This document shows positions 1 to 9,093 of a stretch of DNA of 64,000 bases, one piece after another (position 1 is the first letter of the stretch; every line of letters begins with the position of its first letter). The DNA lies in NCBI RefSeq assembly GCF_001693385.1, contig NZ_CP016428.1, positions 1-64,000 of the forward strand, given 5' to 3'. Source of the DNA: Bradyrhizobium icense (GTDB lineage: Bacteria > Pseudomonadota > Alphaproteobacteria > Rhizobiales > Xanthobacteraceae). The notes under the pieces are model-generated. The model did no database searches, was not told the DNA's origin, and saw only the letters and a list, made by a program, of their open reading frames with translations. The position numbers and the translations under genes were made by a program.

Positions 1-840
1 GTGCCCACGACCGGCAACTATTTTCATCTTCATCTGGTCTCGGACTCGACCGGCGAGACGCTGATCACCGTGGCGCGCGCGGTCGCCGCGCAATATGCCA
101 ACGTGACCGCGGTCGAACATGTCTATCCGCTGGTGCGCAGCCAGAAGCAGCTCGATCGCGTGCTCGACGAGATCGAGGAAGCACCGGGCATCGTGCTCTT
201 CACATTGCTGGAAAAGGATCTGGTCGCCCGGCTGGAAGCCAAATGCAGGGACATCAACATACCGAGCCTCTCCATCATTGGCCCGGTGATGCAGTTGTTC
301 GAGGCCTATCTGGGCGCGGCGACGACGGGCAGGGTAGGCGCCCAGCACGTTCTGAACGCAGAATATTTCAAGCGCATCGACGCCCTGAACTATACCATGA
401 TGCACGACGACGGCCAGCATGTCGAAGGCCTGGAAGAGGCGGACGTCGTACTCGTCGGCGTGTCCCGCACCTCGAAGACGCCGACCTCCATCTATCTCGC
501 CAACCGCGGCGTCCGTACCGCGAACGTGCCGCTGGTCCCGGGCATTCCGCTGCCGCACCAACTGCAGGCGTTGAAAAAGCCATTGGTCGTCAGCCTCCAT
601 GCGACGCCCGAGCGGCTGATCCAGGTCCGGCAAAACCGATTGCTGAGTATGGGCGCCGATACCCCCAATGATGATTACATCGATCGCCAGGCAGTGACCG
701 ATGAAGTTGCCTATGCCCGAAAACTCAGCGCCAAATTCAGCTGGGCGCAGCTCGACGTGACACGGCGTTCGATCGAGGAAACCGCCGCGGCGGTGCTGAA
801 GCTGTTCACCGATCGGCAGCGGCAGCGATTTGCCGAATGA
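1..840 (+). CDS. ppsR: PEP synthase/pyruvate-phosphate dikinase regulatory kinase-phosphorylase (PpsR family)
   Basis: This 279-aa protein belongs to the DUF299/PSRP family. Members are bifunctional, ADP-dependent threonine kinases and Pi-dependent phosphorylases that switch PEP synthase or pyruvate phosphate dikinase off and on in the cytoplasm. The N-terminus ([13 protein letters not shown]) and the P-loop-like GVSRTSKT at residues 153-160 are the family hallmarks, and the length is normal. The GTG at base 1 fits the usual family start, although an upstream start outside the window cannot be excluded. It is followed after 10 bp by maf in the same direction, probably in one transcript. Which of the two dikinases is the target cannot be told from this window. 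Confidence 0.93.
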   Translation: MPTTGNYFHLHLVSDSTGETLITVARAVAAQYANVTAVEHVYPLVRSQKQLDRVLDEIEEAPGIVLFTLLEKDLVARLEAKCRDINIPSLSIIGPVMQLFEAYLGAATTGRVGAQHVLNAEYFKRIDALNYTMMHDDGQHVEGLEEADVVLVGVSRTSKTPTSIYLANRGVRTANVPLVPGIPLPHQLQALKKPLVVSLHATPERLIQVRQNRLLSMGADTPNDDYIDRQAVTDEVAYARKLSAKFSWAQLDVTRRSIEETAAAVLKLFTDRQRQRFAE

Positions 841-850
841 CGCAGCCGAG

Positions 851-1459
851 ATGACCATCTGGCGAGGACAACATCCGCTGATTCTTGCTTCGCAAAGCCG
901 GGCGCGGCAGATGCTGCTTGCCAATGCCGGCATTTCCTTCGATGCCGTTCCTGCCGATATCGACGAACGATCGGTGCAGAAGAATTCGGGCCTTTCCGCG
1001 CCCGGTGAAATCGCAGGCCTCCTGGCGCGCGAGAAGGCGTGCTTCGTATCGTCGAAAAATCCCGGCCGTTATGTCGTTGGCGCCGATCAGACGCTCGCTT
1101 TGGGAAATCGGCTGTTCAGCAAGCCGGCCGGTCGTGCGCAGGCCGCAGATCAATTGCGGCTGCTTGCCGGCCAGACGCACGAGCTGTACTCCGCCGTTGC
1201 GGTTGCCCGTGACGGCAAGCTAGTGTTTTCCAACGTCAGCATTGCCAGAATGACGATGCGGCATTTGGGCGTGAGCGAGATCGAAGCCTATCTGGATCAG
1301 GCCGGGCAGGCGGTCACCACCAGCGTCGGCGCCTATCAGCTTGAAGGGCTAGGGGTGCATCTGTTCGAACGGATCGAAGGCGACCATTTCACCATTCTCG
1401 GTCTGCCGCTGTTGCCCCTCTTGGCATTCCTGCGCGGCGAGGGTTTGCTCAATGTCTAG
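851..1459 (+). CDS. maf: Maf-family nucleoside triphosphate pyrophosphatase
   Basis: This 202-aa Maf-like protein hydrolyses non-canonical or modified nucleoside triphosphates to monophosphates, a house-cleaning role. The N-terminal LILASQSRARQMLL near residue 10 is the Maf signature (usually LASxSPRR), here with a diverged SRAR core. VVGADQTL holds the catalytic Asp region. The ATG at 851 was chosen because translation from it begins just before the conserved strand. An ATG at 830 in the same frame would overlap ppsR and add seven residues. Rhizobial relatives usually have aroE next, but here only an 11-codon frame separates maf from coaE. Confidence 0.9.
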   Translation: MTIWRGQHPLILASQSRARQMLLANAGISFDAVPADIDERSVQKNSGLSAPGEIAGLLAREKACFVSSKNPGRYVVGADQTLALGNRLFSKPAGRAQAADQLRLLAGQTHELYSAVAVARDGKLVFSNVSIARMTMRHLGVSEIEAYLDQAGQAVTTSVGAYQLEGLGVHLFERIEGDHFTILGLPLLPLLAFLRGEGLLNV

Positions 1460-1487
1460 AATCATCACTTTGGCAACGGCGATTTGA
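1452..1487 (+). other. 11-codon open frame bridging maf and coaE, possible aroE remnant
   Basis: An ATG at 1452, inside the last codons of maf, opens an 11-residue frame ([11 protein letters not shown]). It ends at TGA 1485-1487 and shares its last base with the coaE ATG. A GAGGG stretch lies about 8 bp upstream of the ATG, a reasonable ribosome-binding site. This is the position and coupling pattern that a full aroE would have between maf and coaE. It may be the ends of an internally deleted aroE or a translational coupler. No family can be recognised in so short a peptide. Confidence 0.3.
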
Positions 1488-2086
1488 TGCGGATCCTGGG
1501 ACTCACCGGCTCGATCGGGATGGGGAAATCCACCACCGCAAAGCTGTTCAGCGAGGCGGGCGTTCCGGTTTACGACGCCGATGCGGCCGTTCACAAAATC
1601 TACGAAGGCGAGGCGGCGCCCGCGATCGAAGCCGCATTTCCCGGCACGACCGTTGACGGCAAGGTCGATCGCGCCAAATTGTCCGCCAAGGTGGTGCACG
1701 ATCCTGCTGCGATCAAGCAGCTCGAGCAGATCGTTCATCCGATGCTCGGCGCCTCGCGCAAAAAGTTCCTCGACGACGCCGAACAATCCGGCGCGCCGGT
1801 TGTCGTGATGGACATCCCGCTGTTGTTCGAAACCGGCGGCGAGAAACGCGTCGATGCGGTGGTCGTGGTCACGACCGATCCGAAAACCCAGCGCGAACGA
1901 ATTTTGGCGCGCGGCACCATGACACAGGAGGCGCTCGACGCCATTCTGGCGCGGCAGTTGCCCGATGCCGAAAAGCGCACGCGCGCGGATTTCGTGGTGG
2001 ATACCTCGCATGGGCTGGACCCGGTGCGCTCGCGGATCCGCGACATTCTGGCCGAGGTCGTTAAGATGCCGCAGCGGCGAACCTGA
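1487..2086 (+). CDS. coaE: Dephospho-CoA kinase
   Basis: This enzyme phosphorylates the 3' hydroxyl of dephospho-CoA with ATP, the last step of coenzyme A synthesis, in the cytoplasm. The N-terminus reads [16 protein letters not shown], with the Walker A P-loop at residues 8-16. [12 protein letters not shown] is the CoaE adenine/CoA-site segment, and [10 protein letters not shown] and [13 protein letters not shown] follow in family order. The ATG at 1487 is preferred to the TTG just before it because it places the first strand correctly. The product is 199 aa, the usual size. It sits between maf and dnaQ, and coaA for the first step of the same pathway lies 12 kb downstream. Confidence 0.95.
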   Translation: MRILGLTGSIGMGKSTTAKLFSEAGVPVYDADAAVHKIYEGEAAPAIEAAFPGTTVDGKVDRAKLSAKVVHDPAAIKQLEQIVHPMLGASRKKFLDDAEQSGAPVVVMDIPLLFETGGEKRVDAVVVVTTDPKTQRERILARGTMTQEALDAILARQLPDAEKRTRADFVVDTSHGLDPVRSRIRDILAEVVKMPQRRT

Positions 2087-2114
2087 TTCGCCGAAACTTC
2101 GGTCTCTCACATCC

Positions 2115-2816
2115 ATGCGCGAAATCGTACTCGATACCGAAACCACTGGCCTCGATCCGCTGCGCGGCGACCGCCTGGTCGAAATCGGCTGCATCGAGAT
2201 ATTCAACCGCATGCCGACAGGGCAGACGTTCCACCGCTACATCAATCCCGAGCGGGACATGCCGGTGGAAGCATTTAACGTGCATGGCCTGTCGACCGAG
2301 TTTCTTGCGAGCAAGCCGCTGTTCACCGAGGTGGTCGAGGAATTCCTGGAATTCATCGGCGATGCACCGCTGGTGATTCACAACGCCTCGTTCGACATCA
2401 GCTTCATCAATGCCGAGCTCGATCGCATCAAGCGGCAGCCGATTCTGCGCGAACGGCTGGTCGATACGCTGCTATTGGCGCGCCGCAAGCATCCGGGGGT
2501 GTCGAACCGGCTGGACGATCTGTGCTCTCGCTATGCGATCGACAATTCCCGCCGCACCAAGCACGGCGCGCTGCTCGACGCCGAGCTCTTGGCCGAGGTC
2601 TATATCGACCTGATCGGCGCGCGGCAGTCGCAACTGATCCTGGCGTCGGAAACCCGCATCACGGTTGCCAGCGGATTTGGCGAAACGCCGCGGCGACAGC
2701 GCGAGGTGCCGCTGGCGCCGCGAATCACGGACGAGGAGCGCGAGGCCCACCGCGCTTTCATCGCCACCTTGGGCGACAAGCCGATCTGGAACGATTTTCT
2801 GCCGGCAGCGGTCTAG
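2115..2816 (+). CDS. dnaQ: DNA polymerase III epsilon subunit, 3'-5' proofreading exonuclease
   Basis: This 233-aa protein is the proofreading subunit of the replicative polymerase. The DEDDh exonuclease motifs are all present: ExoI DTETTG with Asp7 and Glu9, ExoII HNASFD with Asp94, and ExoIII with His150 and Asp155 (KHGALLDAELL). The start at ATG 2115 leaves a 28-bp gap after coaE. The frame is open further upstream, but that extension overlaps coaE and has no conserved residues. The C-terminal 60 residues, after the nuclease fold, should contact the alpha subunit. No strong ribosome-binding site is visible before the ATG. Confidence 0.95.
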   Translation: MREIVLDTETTGLDPLRGDRLVEIGCIEIFNRMPTGQTFHRYINPERDMPVEAFNVHGLSTEFLASKPLFTEVVEEFLEFIGDAPLVIHNASFDISFINAELDRIKRQPILRERLVDTLLLARRKHPGVSNRLDDLCSRYAIDNSRRTKHGALLDAELLAEVYIDLIGARQSQLILASETRITVASGFGETPRRQREVPLAPRITDEEREAHRAFIATLGDKPIWNDFLPAAV

Positions 2817-2840
2817 CGGCGGACGAGCCGCCGCTTAGCT

Positions 2841-3329
2841 TTAGCTCGGCTTCGCGCCGGAAGCGGCCTGCGCCGCCGCCTGCCGCTCCATGTTCTGGCG
2901 GTAAAGGCCGACGAAATCGACGGGATCGAGCATCAGCGGCGGGAAACCGCCGTCGCGCACGGCGGTCGCGATAATCTCGCGCGCGAACGGGAACAACAGC
3001 CGCGGGCACTCGATCATGACCAGCGGATGAAGCTGTTCCTGCGGCACGTTGACGATGCGGAACACGCCCGCATAGGCGAGTTCGAAGCTGAACATCACCT
3101 TGTCGGCATTTTCTGCCTTGCCCTCGATCGAGAGCGTCACCTCAAACTCATTTTGCGCCAGATTGTTCGCCGAAACGTTGATCTGGATATTGATCGCCGG
3201 CTGCTGCTGTTGCGGCGCCAGCGAGGAGGGCGCGTTCGGATTCTCGAACGACAGGTCCTTGGTGTACTGCGCCAGCACGTTGAGCTGGGGAGGGGCCTGT
3301 TCGGGAGGCGCGCCGTTGCCGTTGGTCAT
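2841..3329 (-). CDS. secB: Protein-export chaperone SecB
   Basis: This 162-aa SecB is a cytosolic tetrameric chaperone that keeps preproteins unfolded and hands them to SecA. Recognisable segments are [18 protein letters not shown] near the N-terminus and a central [16 protein letters not shown] stretch. A C-terminal [19 protein letters not shown] block also matches the family. The start at 3329 gives [11 protein letters not shown], and upstream in-frame sequence is low-complexity and unlike SecB. The gene converges with dnaQ. The 428-bp gap upstream is divergent to the Tim44-like gene, so both promoters should lie there. Confidence 0.95.
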   Translation of the reverse strand: MTNGNGAPPEQAPPQLNVLAQYTKDLSFENPNAPSSLAPQQQQPAINIQINVSANNLAQNEFEVTLSIEGKAENADKVMFSFELAYAGVFRIVNVPQEQLHPLVMIECPRLLFPFAREIIATAVRDGGFPPLMLDPVDFVGLYRQNMERQAAAQAASGAKPS

Positions 3330-3757
3330 GAAAATCTCTCCTGAAGCGCTCGCGAGCGCGGCCCGGGTTCGTCTGAAAATGCGTTTTCCGGGCGAGTGGC
3401 TATCATAGCCCCGGCTCATTCCACAAGGACGACGGTCCGGCGGCAGACCTGCCTGGCCGCCAATTGTGGCGGATATACCTAATACCGCCCGCCGACCGCC
3501 CGAAATGTATCCTAAATAATTGAATGTGCGTGATTTCCGGCAGCGATCGGGTTTCCCCTCGCCGCCAAAACGCGCTACAATTGGCCCGCGCCAAAACGCG
3601 CCATTGGCCGGGCGCAGTTTCATGCCTACATGCTGCAGTATGAATCGATGATGTAATCTCTGCCGTTCTCAGGGAAAACTCGTAAAAGAGCTTCTCAACA
3701 GGGAACGCTCGACCGCCGGGCCCGTTGCCGGCGCTGGAACCAGAAAGCGAATACGAC
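3330..3757. other. Divergent intergenic region between secB and the Tim44-like gene
   Basis: This 428-bp gap should hold the secB promoter (reverse) and the Tim44-like promoter (forward). It is more A+T-rich in the middle (around 3480-3530). A short reverse frame at 3403-3594 has no recognisable similarity and is not called. Rhizobial relatives commonly have fxsA at this spot, and no FxsA-like coding sequence is visible here. No clear operator or hairpin was found. Confidence 0.5.
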
Positions 3758-4456
3758 GTGGATATTTACACCATCATCTTCCTGGCGCTGGCGGTCTTTA
3801 TCTTCCTGCGCCTGCGCAGCGTCCTCGGACAGCGCACCGGGAGCGAGCGGCCCTATGATCGCGCCGCGCCCAATGTCGCGCAGCGGACGCAGGACAACAA
3901 CGTCGTTCCCATGCCGGGCACCGTCATTGATCAGGCGCCAGCGGCGCCGAACGCCGACGTTGCGCCGGCCGATCGCTGGAAAGGCATTGCCGAGTCGGGC
4001 ACGCCGCTCGCCGCGGGCCTCGACGCCATTGTTGCCCAAGACTCCTCGTTCGATCCCCGTCACTTTCTCTCCGGCGCGCGTAGCGCCTACGAGATGATCG
4101 TGCTGGCCTTCGCCAATGGCGACCGCCGGGCGCTGAAGGATCTCCTGTCCAGCGAGGTCTATGAGAGCTTCGAGGCCGTGATCAAGGATCGCGAGAAGCA
4201 CGAGCAGAAAACCGAAACGCGGTTTGTTTCGATCGACAAGGCCGAGCTGGTGAGTGCGGAAGCCCGCGACCGCGCGGCGCAGCTAACGGTTCGCTTCGTG
4301 TCGCAGATGATTTCGGTCACACGCGACAAGACCGGCGGCATTGTCGATGGCAACCCCGATAAGGTCGCCGATATCACCGATGTTTGGACTTTCGCCCGCG
4401 ACACGAGCTCTCGCGATCCGAACTGGAAGCTGGTTGGCACCGGAAGCGCGGGCTAA
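3758..4456 (+). CDS. Tim44/TimA-family membrane-anchored adaptor protein
   Basis: This 232-aa protein has an N-terminal membrane anchor (IYTIIFLALAVFIFLRLRS, residues about 3-22), a Pro/Ala-rich linker, and a C-terminal Tim44-like domain. The domain runs from about residue 90 and includes FLSGARSAYEMIVLAFANGD and a beta-rich end with WTFARD. Alphaproteobacterial members are considered relatives of the mitochondrial import subunit Tim44, with an adaptor role in the inner membrane that is not well defined. The GTG at 3758 is chosen because it begins at the anchor. The gene is followed immediately, probably with overlap, by mltA, so the two are likely co-expressed. Confidence 0.85.
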   Translation: MDIYTIIFLALAVFIFLRLRSVLGQRTGSERPYDRAAPNVAQRTQDNNVVPMPGTVIDQAPAAPNADVAPADRWKGIAESGTPLAAGLDAIVAQDSSFDPRHFLSGARSAYEMIVLAFANGDRRALKDLLSSEVYESFEAVIKDREKHEQKTETRFVSIDKAELVSAEARDRAAQLTVRFVSQMISVTRDKTGGIVDGNPDKVADITDVWTFARDTSSRDPNWKLVGTGSAG

Positions 4457-6023
4457 GACGCGGAGCCTTGTGGGGCTTGCGTTCGGCGTGCTCGCTTTGG
4501 CGTGCTCGATCGCGCCATCGGATGCTGCAGCAGTGCGCCATTCGCGTTCGCAAAAGCTTTCGCATCATCCGCCATCTGCCCGTCACCTCCCATATCCGCA
4601 ACTTGAATTGCCGTTTCAGATTAGCGGCGGCCAGTATGCGCCGGTCGCCTGGTCCGAGATCGCGGGCTGGCGCGAGGACGATCATCTCGCCGCCTACAAG
4701 GCATTTCGCACGAGCTGCAGGCCGATAGCGGCGCAGAAAAAACCGCCCGCCGATCCGAAGGCGCTCGGCACGTCGCTGCGCGACCCCTGCCGCATCGCCA
4801 GGAGCCTCGAACTATTTGATGAGGCGAAGGCCAAGACTTTCTTCGAGGAGCACTTTCTGCCCTTGCGTATTTCGCGGCTCGGCGAAGGCGAGGGCTTTGT
4901 AACCGGCTATTATGAACCCATCGTCGACGGCTCACGGACGGAGAACGAGGTCTACAAGGTCCCGGTTTATCGCCGGCCGTCGAACCTGTTCGTTCGTGGC
5001 ACCACGCAAAGCTCGGCCGGCTTGCCCAACAAGGGTCAGGTGTTCCGCAAGATCGGCCGCCGCAAGCTGGTGCCCTATTACGATCGCGCCGAGATCGAGG
5101 ATGGCGCAATCGCCGGCCGCGGCCTCGAAATCTGCTGGCTGAAGGACCAGACCGACCTCTTGTTTTCGCAAATCCAGGGCTCGGCGCGGGTCAGCCTCGA
5201 CGACGGCTCGACCCTTCGCATCAATTACGATGCGCATAATGGTTTTCCCTATACGCCGGTCGGCCGCATCCTGATCGAGCGCAACATCATCCCCAAGGAT
5301 CAGATGTCGATGCAGAAGATCCGGGAATGGATGGAATGGAATCCTAATGAGGCCGACGAGCTGCGGCGGCAGAACAGGTCCTATGTCTTCTTCCGCGAGG
5401 TGCAGCTTTCCGACAAGGACGAGGCGGTCGGCGCCCAAGGCGTGCCGTTGACGCCGGGTCGGTCGATCGCGGTCGACAAATCCCTGCATGTCTATGGCAC
5501 GCCGTTTTTCATCGAGGGCGAACTGCCGATCGAATCGGAACGATCGAAGACACCGTTTCGCCGCCTGATGATTGCGCAGGACACCGGCTCCGCCATCGTC
5601 GGGCCCGCGCGCGCCGACCTCTACTTTGGCGCCGGTCTCGACGCCGGCAAGGTATCCGGCCGCCTCCGCCACAATGCGCGCTTCGTGATCCTGGTGCCGA
5701 AGAGCCTTGATCCAGTGGCGCGTGGCCGGAAGATGCCGGTGCCCGACGAGCGACCGTCGGAGACGATCGCAAAACTGTTCCCGCAAACCGATCCGTCCAA
5801 GGATCCGAAGTATGCCGGAAAGCCGTCCGATGTCACGGCGGCGACCAATGCCAAGCCGGCAGCACAGACGGCGGCAACGCCCGCAGCGGCGCCTTCGCAA
5901 GCGCCGGCCGTTCAGGCTGCGGCGGCAAAGCCGGTGCCGCTTCCCGAGCCGCGGCCGAAGGTCGAAGCGGATTCGGCAAAGCCGCAGCCGCGTCACCTGC
6001 GCCGATATCGCCACCGTCGATGA
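4434..6023 (+). CDS. mltA: Membrane-bound lytic murein transglycosylase A
   Basis: This enzyme cleaves the peptidoglycan glycan strand to 1,6-anhydromuropeptides in the periplasm. The MltA domain is clear: VTGYYEPIVDGSRTENEVY, then GLEICWLKDQTDLLFSQIQG, then the 3D domain QDTGSAIVGPARADLYFGAG with the catalytic Asp. The start is uncertain. TTG 4434 gives a positively charged signal-peptide n-region before LVGLAFGVLALACSIAPSDAAA and overlaps the previous gene by 23 bp; GTG 4470 would remove those charges. From 4434 the product is 529 aa. The last 80 or so residues are an Ala/Pro/Lys-rich tail ending in Arg/His residues, not part of the core fold. It overlaps the Smr gene by ATGA. Confidence 0.9.
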   Translation: MAPEARAKTRSLVGLAFGVLALACSIAPSDAAAVRHSRSQKLSHHPPSARHLPYPQLELPFQISGGQYAPVAWSEIAGWREDDHLAAYKAFRTSCRPIAAQKKPPADPKALGTSLRDPCRIARSLELFDEAKAKTFFEEHFLPLRISRLGEGEGFVTGYYEPIVDGSRTENEVYKVPVYRRPSNLFVRGTTQSSAGLPNKGQVFRKIGRRKLVPYYDRAEIEDGAIAGRGLEICWLKDQTDLLFSQIQGSARVSLDDGSTLRINYDAHNGFPYTPVGRILIERNIIPKDQMSMQKIREWMEWNPNEADELRRQNRSYVFFREVQLSDKDEAVGAQGVPLTPGRSIAVDKSLHVYGTPFFIEGELPIESERSKTPFRRLMIAQDTGSAIVGPARADLYFGAGLDAGKVSGRLRHNARFVILVPKSLDPVARGRKMPVPDERPSETIAKLFPQTDPSKDPKYAGKPSDVTAATNAKPAAQTAATPAAAPSQAPAVQAAAAKPVPLPEPRPKVEADSAKPQPRHLRRYRHRR

Positions 6024-6616
6024 AACGCCGGCCGTCGAGCTTGATTCCCGAACTGCCGGAGTCGCCACGCCGCAAGCGCGGCCTGAGCGAAGAGGAGCGC
6101 GCGCTGTGGGAGAGCGTCGCCAAGCAGGTCAAGCCGCTGCGCAAGCGGCACCGCGCCTCGAAACCGTCGGTCGTCTCGATGGAAGACCAGCCCAAAGCCG
6201 AGCCGAAAACTGCCGCTTCCCCGAGGCGTGTCACACCGGCGCGAATGGTTGCGCCTTCAAAGCCGGAACCACCGCCGCTGGCGCCGATCGGCCGCCGCGA
6301 ACGGTCGCATCTGTCGCGCGGCCGCAAGGAGATCGACGCCAGGCTCGACCTTCATGGCATGACGCAGACGAGGGCACATCGGGCGCTGTTCGGTTTCCTG
6401 CAGCGCGCCCATCGTGACGGGCTGACCTTCGTGCTCGTCATCACCGGCAAGGGCAAGGCTGGCGCCGAGTCCGAGCGCGGCGTGCTGCGCCGTCAGGTGC
6501 CGCAATGGCTCGGCCTGCCGGAATTCCGCTCGCTGGTGGTGGGCTTCGAGGAGGCCCATGTCGGCCATGGCGGCGAGGGCGCGTTGTATGTGCGGGTGCG
6601 GCGCGCGCGTTTCTAA
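6020..6616 (+). CDS. Smr-domain protein
   Basis: This 198-aa protein has a basic, disordered N-terminal half and a C-terminal Small MutS-Related domain. The domain carries LDLHGMTQTRAHRAL near residue 110 and VLVITGKGKAG near residue 138, the two Smr signatures. Smr domains are nucleases or nicking enzymes acting on DNA or on mRNA in stalled ribosomes, and the substrate of this stand-alone alphaproteobacterial type is unknown. The ATG overlaps the stop of mltA (ATGA), so translation is coupled. The same mltA-smr order is common in rhizobia. The gene converges with hslU, 13 bp away. Confidence 0.88.
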   Translation: MKRRPSSLIPELPESPRRKRGLSEEERALWESVAKQVKPLRKRHRASKPSVVSMEDQPKAEPKTAASPRRVTPARMVAPSKPEPPPLAPIGRRERSHLSRGRKEIDARLDLHGMTQTRAHRALFGFLQRAHRDGLTFVLVITGKGKAGAESERGVLRRQVPQWLGLPEFRSLVVGFEEAHVGHGGEGALYVRVRRARF

Positions 6617-6629
6617 TCTCGCTTGACGG

Positions 6630-7931
6630 CTACAAAATAAACCGGCTCAGATCCGAGTTCTTGGCGAGATCGCCGATATGCTTCTGCACGTATTCGGCAT
6701 CGACCTTGATGGTCTCGCCATGGCGGTCCGGCGCGGCGAATGAAATCTCGTCGAGCACGCGCTCCATCACCGTCTGCAGCCGCCGCGCGCCGATATTCTC
6801 GACCGTCGAATTGACGGCGACGGCGATATCGGCCAGCGCATCGATCGCGCCGTCGGTGATATCGAGCGTCACGCCTTCGGTCTGCATCAGCGCGACATAT
6901 TGCTTGATCAACGACGCCTCCGGCTCGGTCAGGATGCGCCGCATGTCGTCGCGGGTCAGCGCTTCCAGCTCGACGCGGATCGGCAGGCGTCCCTGCAATT
7001 CCGGCAACAGGTCCGAGGGCTTTGCGATATGAAACGCGCCCGAGGCGATGAACAGGACATGGTCGGTCTTGACCGCGCCGTGCTTGGTCGTGACCGTGGT
7101 GCCTTCGATCAGCGGCAGCAGGTCGCGCTGCACGCCCTCGCGCGAGACGTCGCCGCCGAGGCGGTTTTCGCGCACGCAAATCTTGTCGATCTCGTCGAGG
7201 AACACGATGCCGTTGTTCTCGACCGCTGAGATCGCCTCCAGCACCAACTGGTCATTGTCGAGCAGCTTGTCGGATTCTTCGTTGACCAGAAGCTCGTGCG
7301 AACCTTCAACCGTGAGCCGGCGGGTCTTGGTTCGCCCGCCCAGTTTGCCAAAAATGTCGCCGATCGAGATCGCGCCCATCTGCGCGCCCGGCATCCCCGG
7401 AATTTCGAACATCGGCATGCCGCCGGAGGACTGCGTCTCGATCTCGATTTCCTTGTCGTTGAGCTCGCCGGCGCGCAGCTTCTTGCGGAAGGAATCGCGG
7501 GTTGCCGGGCTGGACGCGGGTCCGACCAGCGCATCCAGCACGCGCTCTTCGGCGGCGAGCTGAGCGCGGGCCTGCACGTCCTTGCGCTTGCGCTCGCGCA
7601 CCTGCACGATCGCAACCTCGACAAGGTCGCGGATGATCTGCTCGACGTCGCGGCCGACATAGCCGACCTCGGTGAACTTGGTAGCCTCGACCTTGATGAA
7701 GGGCGCGCTGGCCAATTTCGCCAGCCGCCGCGCGATCTCGGTCTTGCCGACGCCGGTGGGCCCGATCATCAGTATGTTTTTCGGCAGCACTTCCTCGCGA
7801 AGCGAACCGGTGAGTTTCAGCCGCCGCCAGCGGTTGCGCAGCGCAATTGATACGGCGCGCTTGGCGTCGGCCTGGCCGACGATGAAGCGGTCGAGTTCGG
7901 AGACGATTTCACGGGGAGAAAAGTCGGTCAT
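6630..7931 (-). CDS. hslU: HslU, ATPase subunit of the HslVU protease
   Basis: This 433-aa AAA+ unfoldase feeds substrates to the HslV peptidase chamber. It has Walker A (GPTGVGKTE, about residues 53-61), Walker B (VFLDEID) and the helical I domain between them, including [18 protein letters not shown]. The arginine-finger and sensor-2 region [18 protein letters not shown] and the conserved C-terminal FIL follow, the tail that docks into HslV. Length and order are canonical. Unlike enterobacteria, hslV is not adjacent. It lies upstream on the same strand with two short genes in between, and 52 bp separates hslU from the nearer one. Confidence 0.97.
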   Translation of the reverse strand: MTDFSPREIVSELDRFIVGQADAKRAVSIALRNRWRRLKLTGSLREEVLPKNILMIGPTGVGKTEIARRLAKLASAPFIKVEATKFTEVGYVGRDVEQIIRDLVEVAIVQVRERKRKDVQARAQLAAEERVLDALVGPASSPATRDSFRKKLRAGELNDKEIEIETQSSGGMPMFEIPGMPGAQMGAISIGDIFGKLGGRTKTRRLTVEGSHELLVNEESDKLLDNDQLVLEAISAVENNGIVFLDEIDKICVRENRLGGDVSREGVQRDLLPLIEGTTVTTKHGAVKTDHVLFIASGAFHIAKPSDLLPELQGRLPIRVELEALTRDDMRRILTEPEASLIKQYVALMQTEGVTLDITDGAIDALADIAVAVNSTVENIGARRLQTVMERVLDEISFAAPDRHGETIKVDAEYVQKHIGDLAKNSDLSRFIL

Positions 7932-7983
7932 GTTTCCCTAGGTAGGGGTCCAATGTTGCGAGAGCAAGCCGTAGATAAGGCCA

Positions 7984-8595
7984 CTAAATGATCGGTGGCC
8001 CACCCTGCCATAGCTTGATCGCCTCGAAGGGGTGAATCAGCATGATGATATTGAGCGTCAGATTGTCGCGAATGTGAAGCGCCATCACGAGCTCGAACAG
8101 AAGCGCAAGGGCGACAGTAACGGCGACCGGAAGTTTCCTCGCCAGCAGGAAGCCGCCGATCATGGCGAACGTGTCGGAGACCGAGTTGACGATGGTATCG
8201 CCGAAATAGTCGAGCGAGATCGTGCCGGCGCGGTAGCGGTCGATGATCCAGTTGGAATTCTCGACCAGTTCCCAGCTACCCTCGACCAGCATGGCGATGA
8301 TCAGGCGGCCGGGCCAGGCAAGGCGCGGGAACGCGAGGAAGGCCGCGCCGTAGAACAGGAAGCCGTGCAGGACGTGCGACAGCGTGTACCAGTCGGCGAT
8401 GTGCTGCGAGTTCTCCGAACTCTGCACCACACCATGCCACAGCTTGACATAGCCGCAGGCGCAGATCGGAAGCCGGCCCATCGCGTACAGGGTCGCGGCC
8501 TGAAGGACGAGGATGCCGGCCGCCATCAACAGCCAGTGCCATACTGAAAGGATCCGGATGACCGGAGCTTGCTCGATGCTGCTGGTGGAGGTCAT
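7984..8595 (-). CDS. UPF0314/DUF2585 inner-membrane protein
   Basis: This is a 203-aa integral membrane protein with about five hydrophobic segments, including [20 protein letters not shown] near the N-terminus and two close to the C-terminus. It resembles the alphaproteobacterial UPF0314 (DUF2585) family. A conserved polar core includes [21 protein letters not shown] and [13 protein letters not shown], whose acidic and Asn residues could line an active site or channel. No function is known. The start codon overlaps the stop of the upstream GNAT gene (ATGA at 8592-8595), so the two are translationally coupled inside the hslV-to-hslU run. Confidence 0.85.
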   Translation of the reverse strand: MTSTSSIEQAPVIRILSVWHWLLMAAGILVLQAATLYAMGRLPICACGYVKLWHGVVQSSENSQHIADWYTLSHVLHGFLFYGAAFLAFPRLAWPGRLIIAMLVEGSWELVENSNWIIDRYRAGTISLDYFGDTIVNSVSDTFAMIGGFLLARKLPVAVTVALALLFELVMALHIRDNLTLNIIMLIHPFEAIKLWQGGPPII

Positions 8596-9077
8596 GCGTT
8601 GCGGACCATCAATAGGGCGGGACCATCGGGAGTATCGACCATACCAGCTTTTTCAAAGCCCGCCTTCGCATAGGCACGTACAGCCCGGGTATTGGCCGGA
8701 TCGGGATCAGTAACGATGCGCGGCGCGCCGCGCCTCAACCGGTCCTCGACGAAGGCGCGGATGAGCGCCGAACCATGGCCGCGCTCGATCATGCCCGGCT
8801 CGCCGATGAAAAGGTCGATGCCGCGAGTGCCGCGCGGATGCTCGCCAAAGCCCGAATTCCACGCCGTCAGGTCGTAGCACTGCAGGTAGCCGAAATCGTT
8901 GCTTCCCGCCGACACGATGAACTGATCCATCGCCGGTTCATCGAGATCGCCGCTGACCAGCTCATATTGTTCGGAGGGATCGCCCCACCATTCGCGCACA
9001 TGCGGTCGCGCGAGCCACTGCCGAATCAACGGCAGGTCGGCCACAGCCATCGGGCGGAAGACATATTCCGGCGCCAT
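8592..9077 (-). CDS. GNAT-family N-acetyltransferase, AAC(6')-like
   Basis: This 161-aa protein has a single GNAT domain. The N-terminal [20 protein letters not shown] and the tryptophan pair REWWGD are typical of the subgroup that includes aminoglycoside 6'-N-acetyltransferases. The acetyl-CoA motif A is visible as [18 protein letters not shown], followed by [19 protein letters not shown] (motif B). The natural substrate is unknown, and chromosomal relatives are not necessarily resistance enzymes. It lies 16 bp after hslV and overlaps the UPF0314 gene, so it is co-transcribed with the HslVU protease genes. Confidence 0.85.
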   Translation of the reverse strand: MAPEYVFRPMAVADLPLIRQWLARPHVREWWGDPSEQYELVSGDLDEPAMDQFIVSAGSNDFGYLQCYDLTAWNSGFGEHPRGTRGIDLFIGEPGMIERGHGSALIRAFVEDRLRRGAPRIVTDPDPANTRAVRAYAKAGFEKAGMVDTPDGPALLMVRNA

Positions 9078-9093
9078 TGGACCGGCGGCTCCC

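Noticed and set aside
1965..2114. A 50-codon N-terminal extension of dnaQ
   Set aside because: It overlaps coaE and the epsilon-subunit fold begins exactly at ATG 2115.
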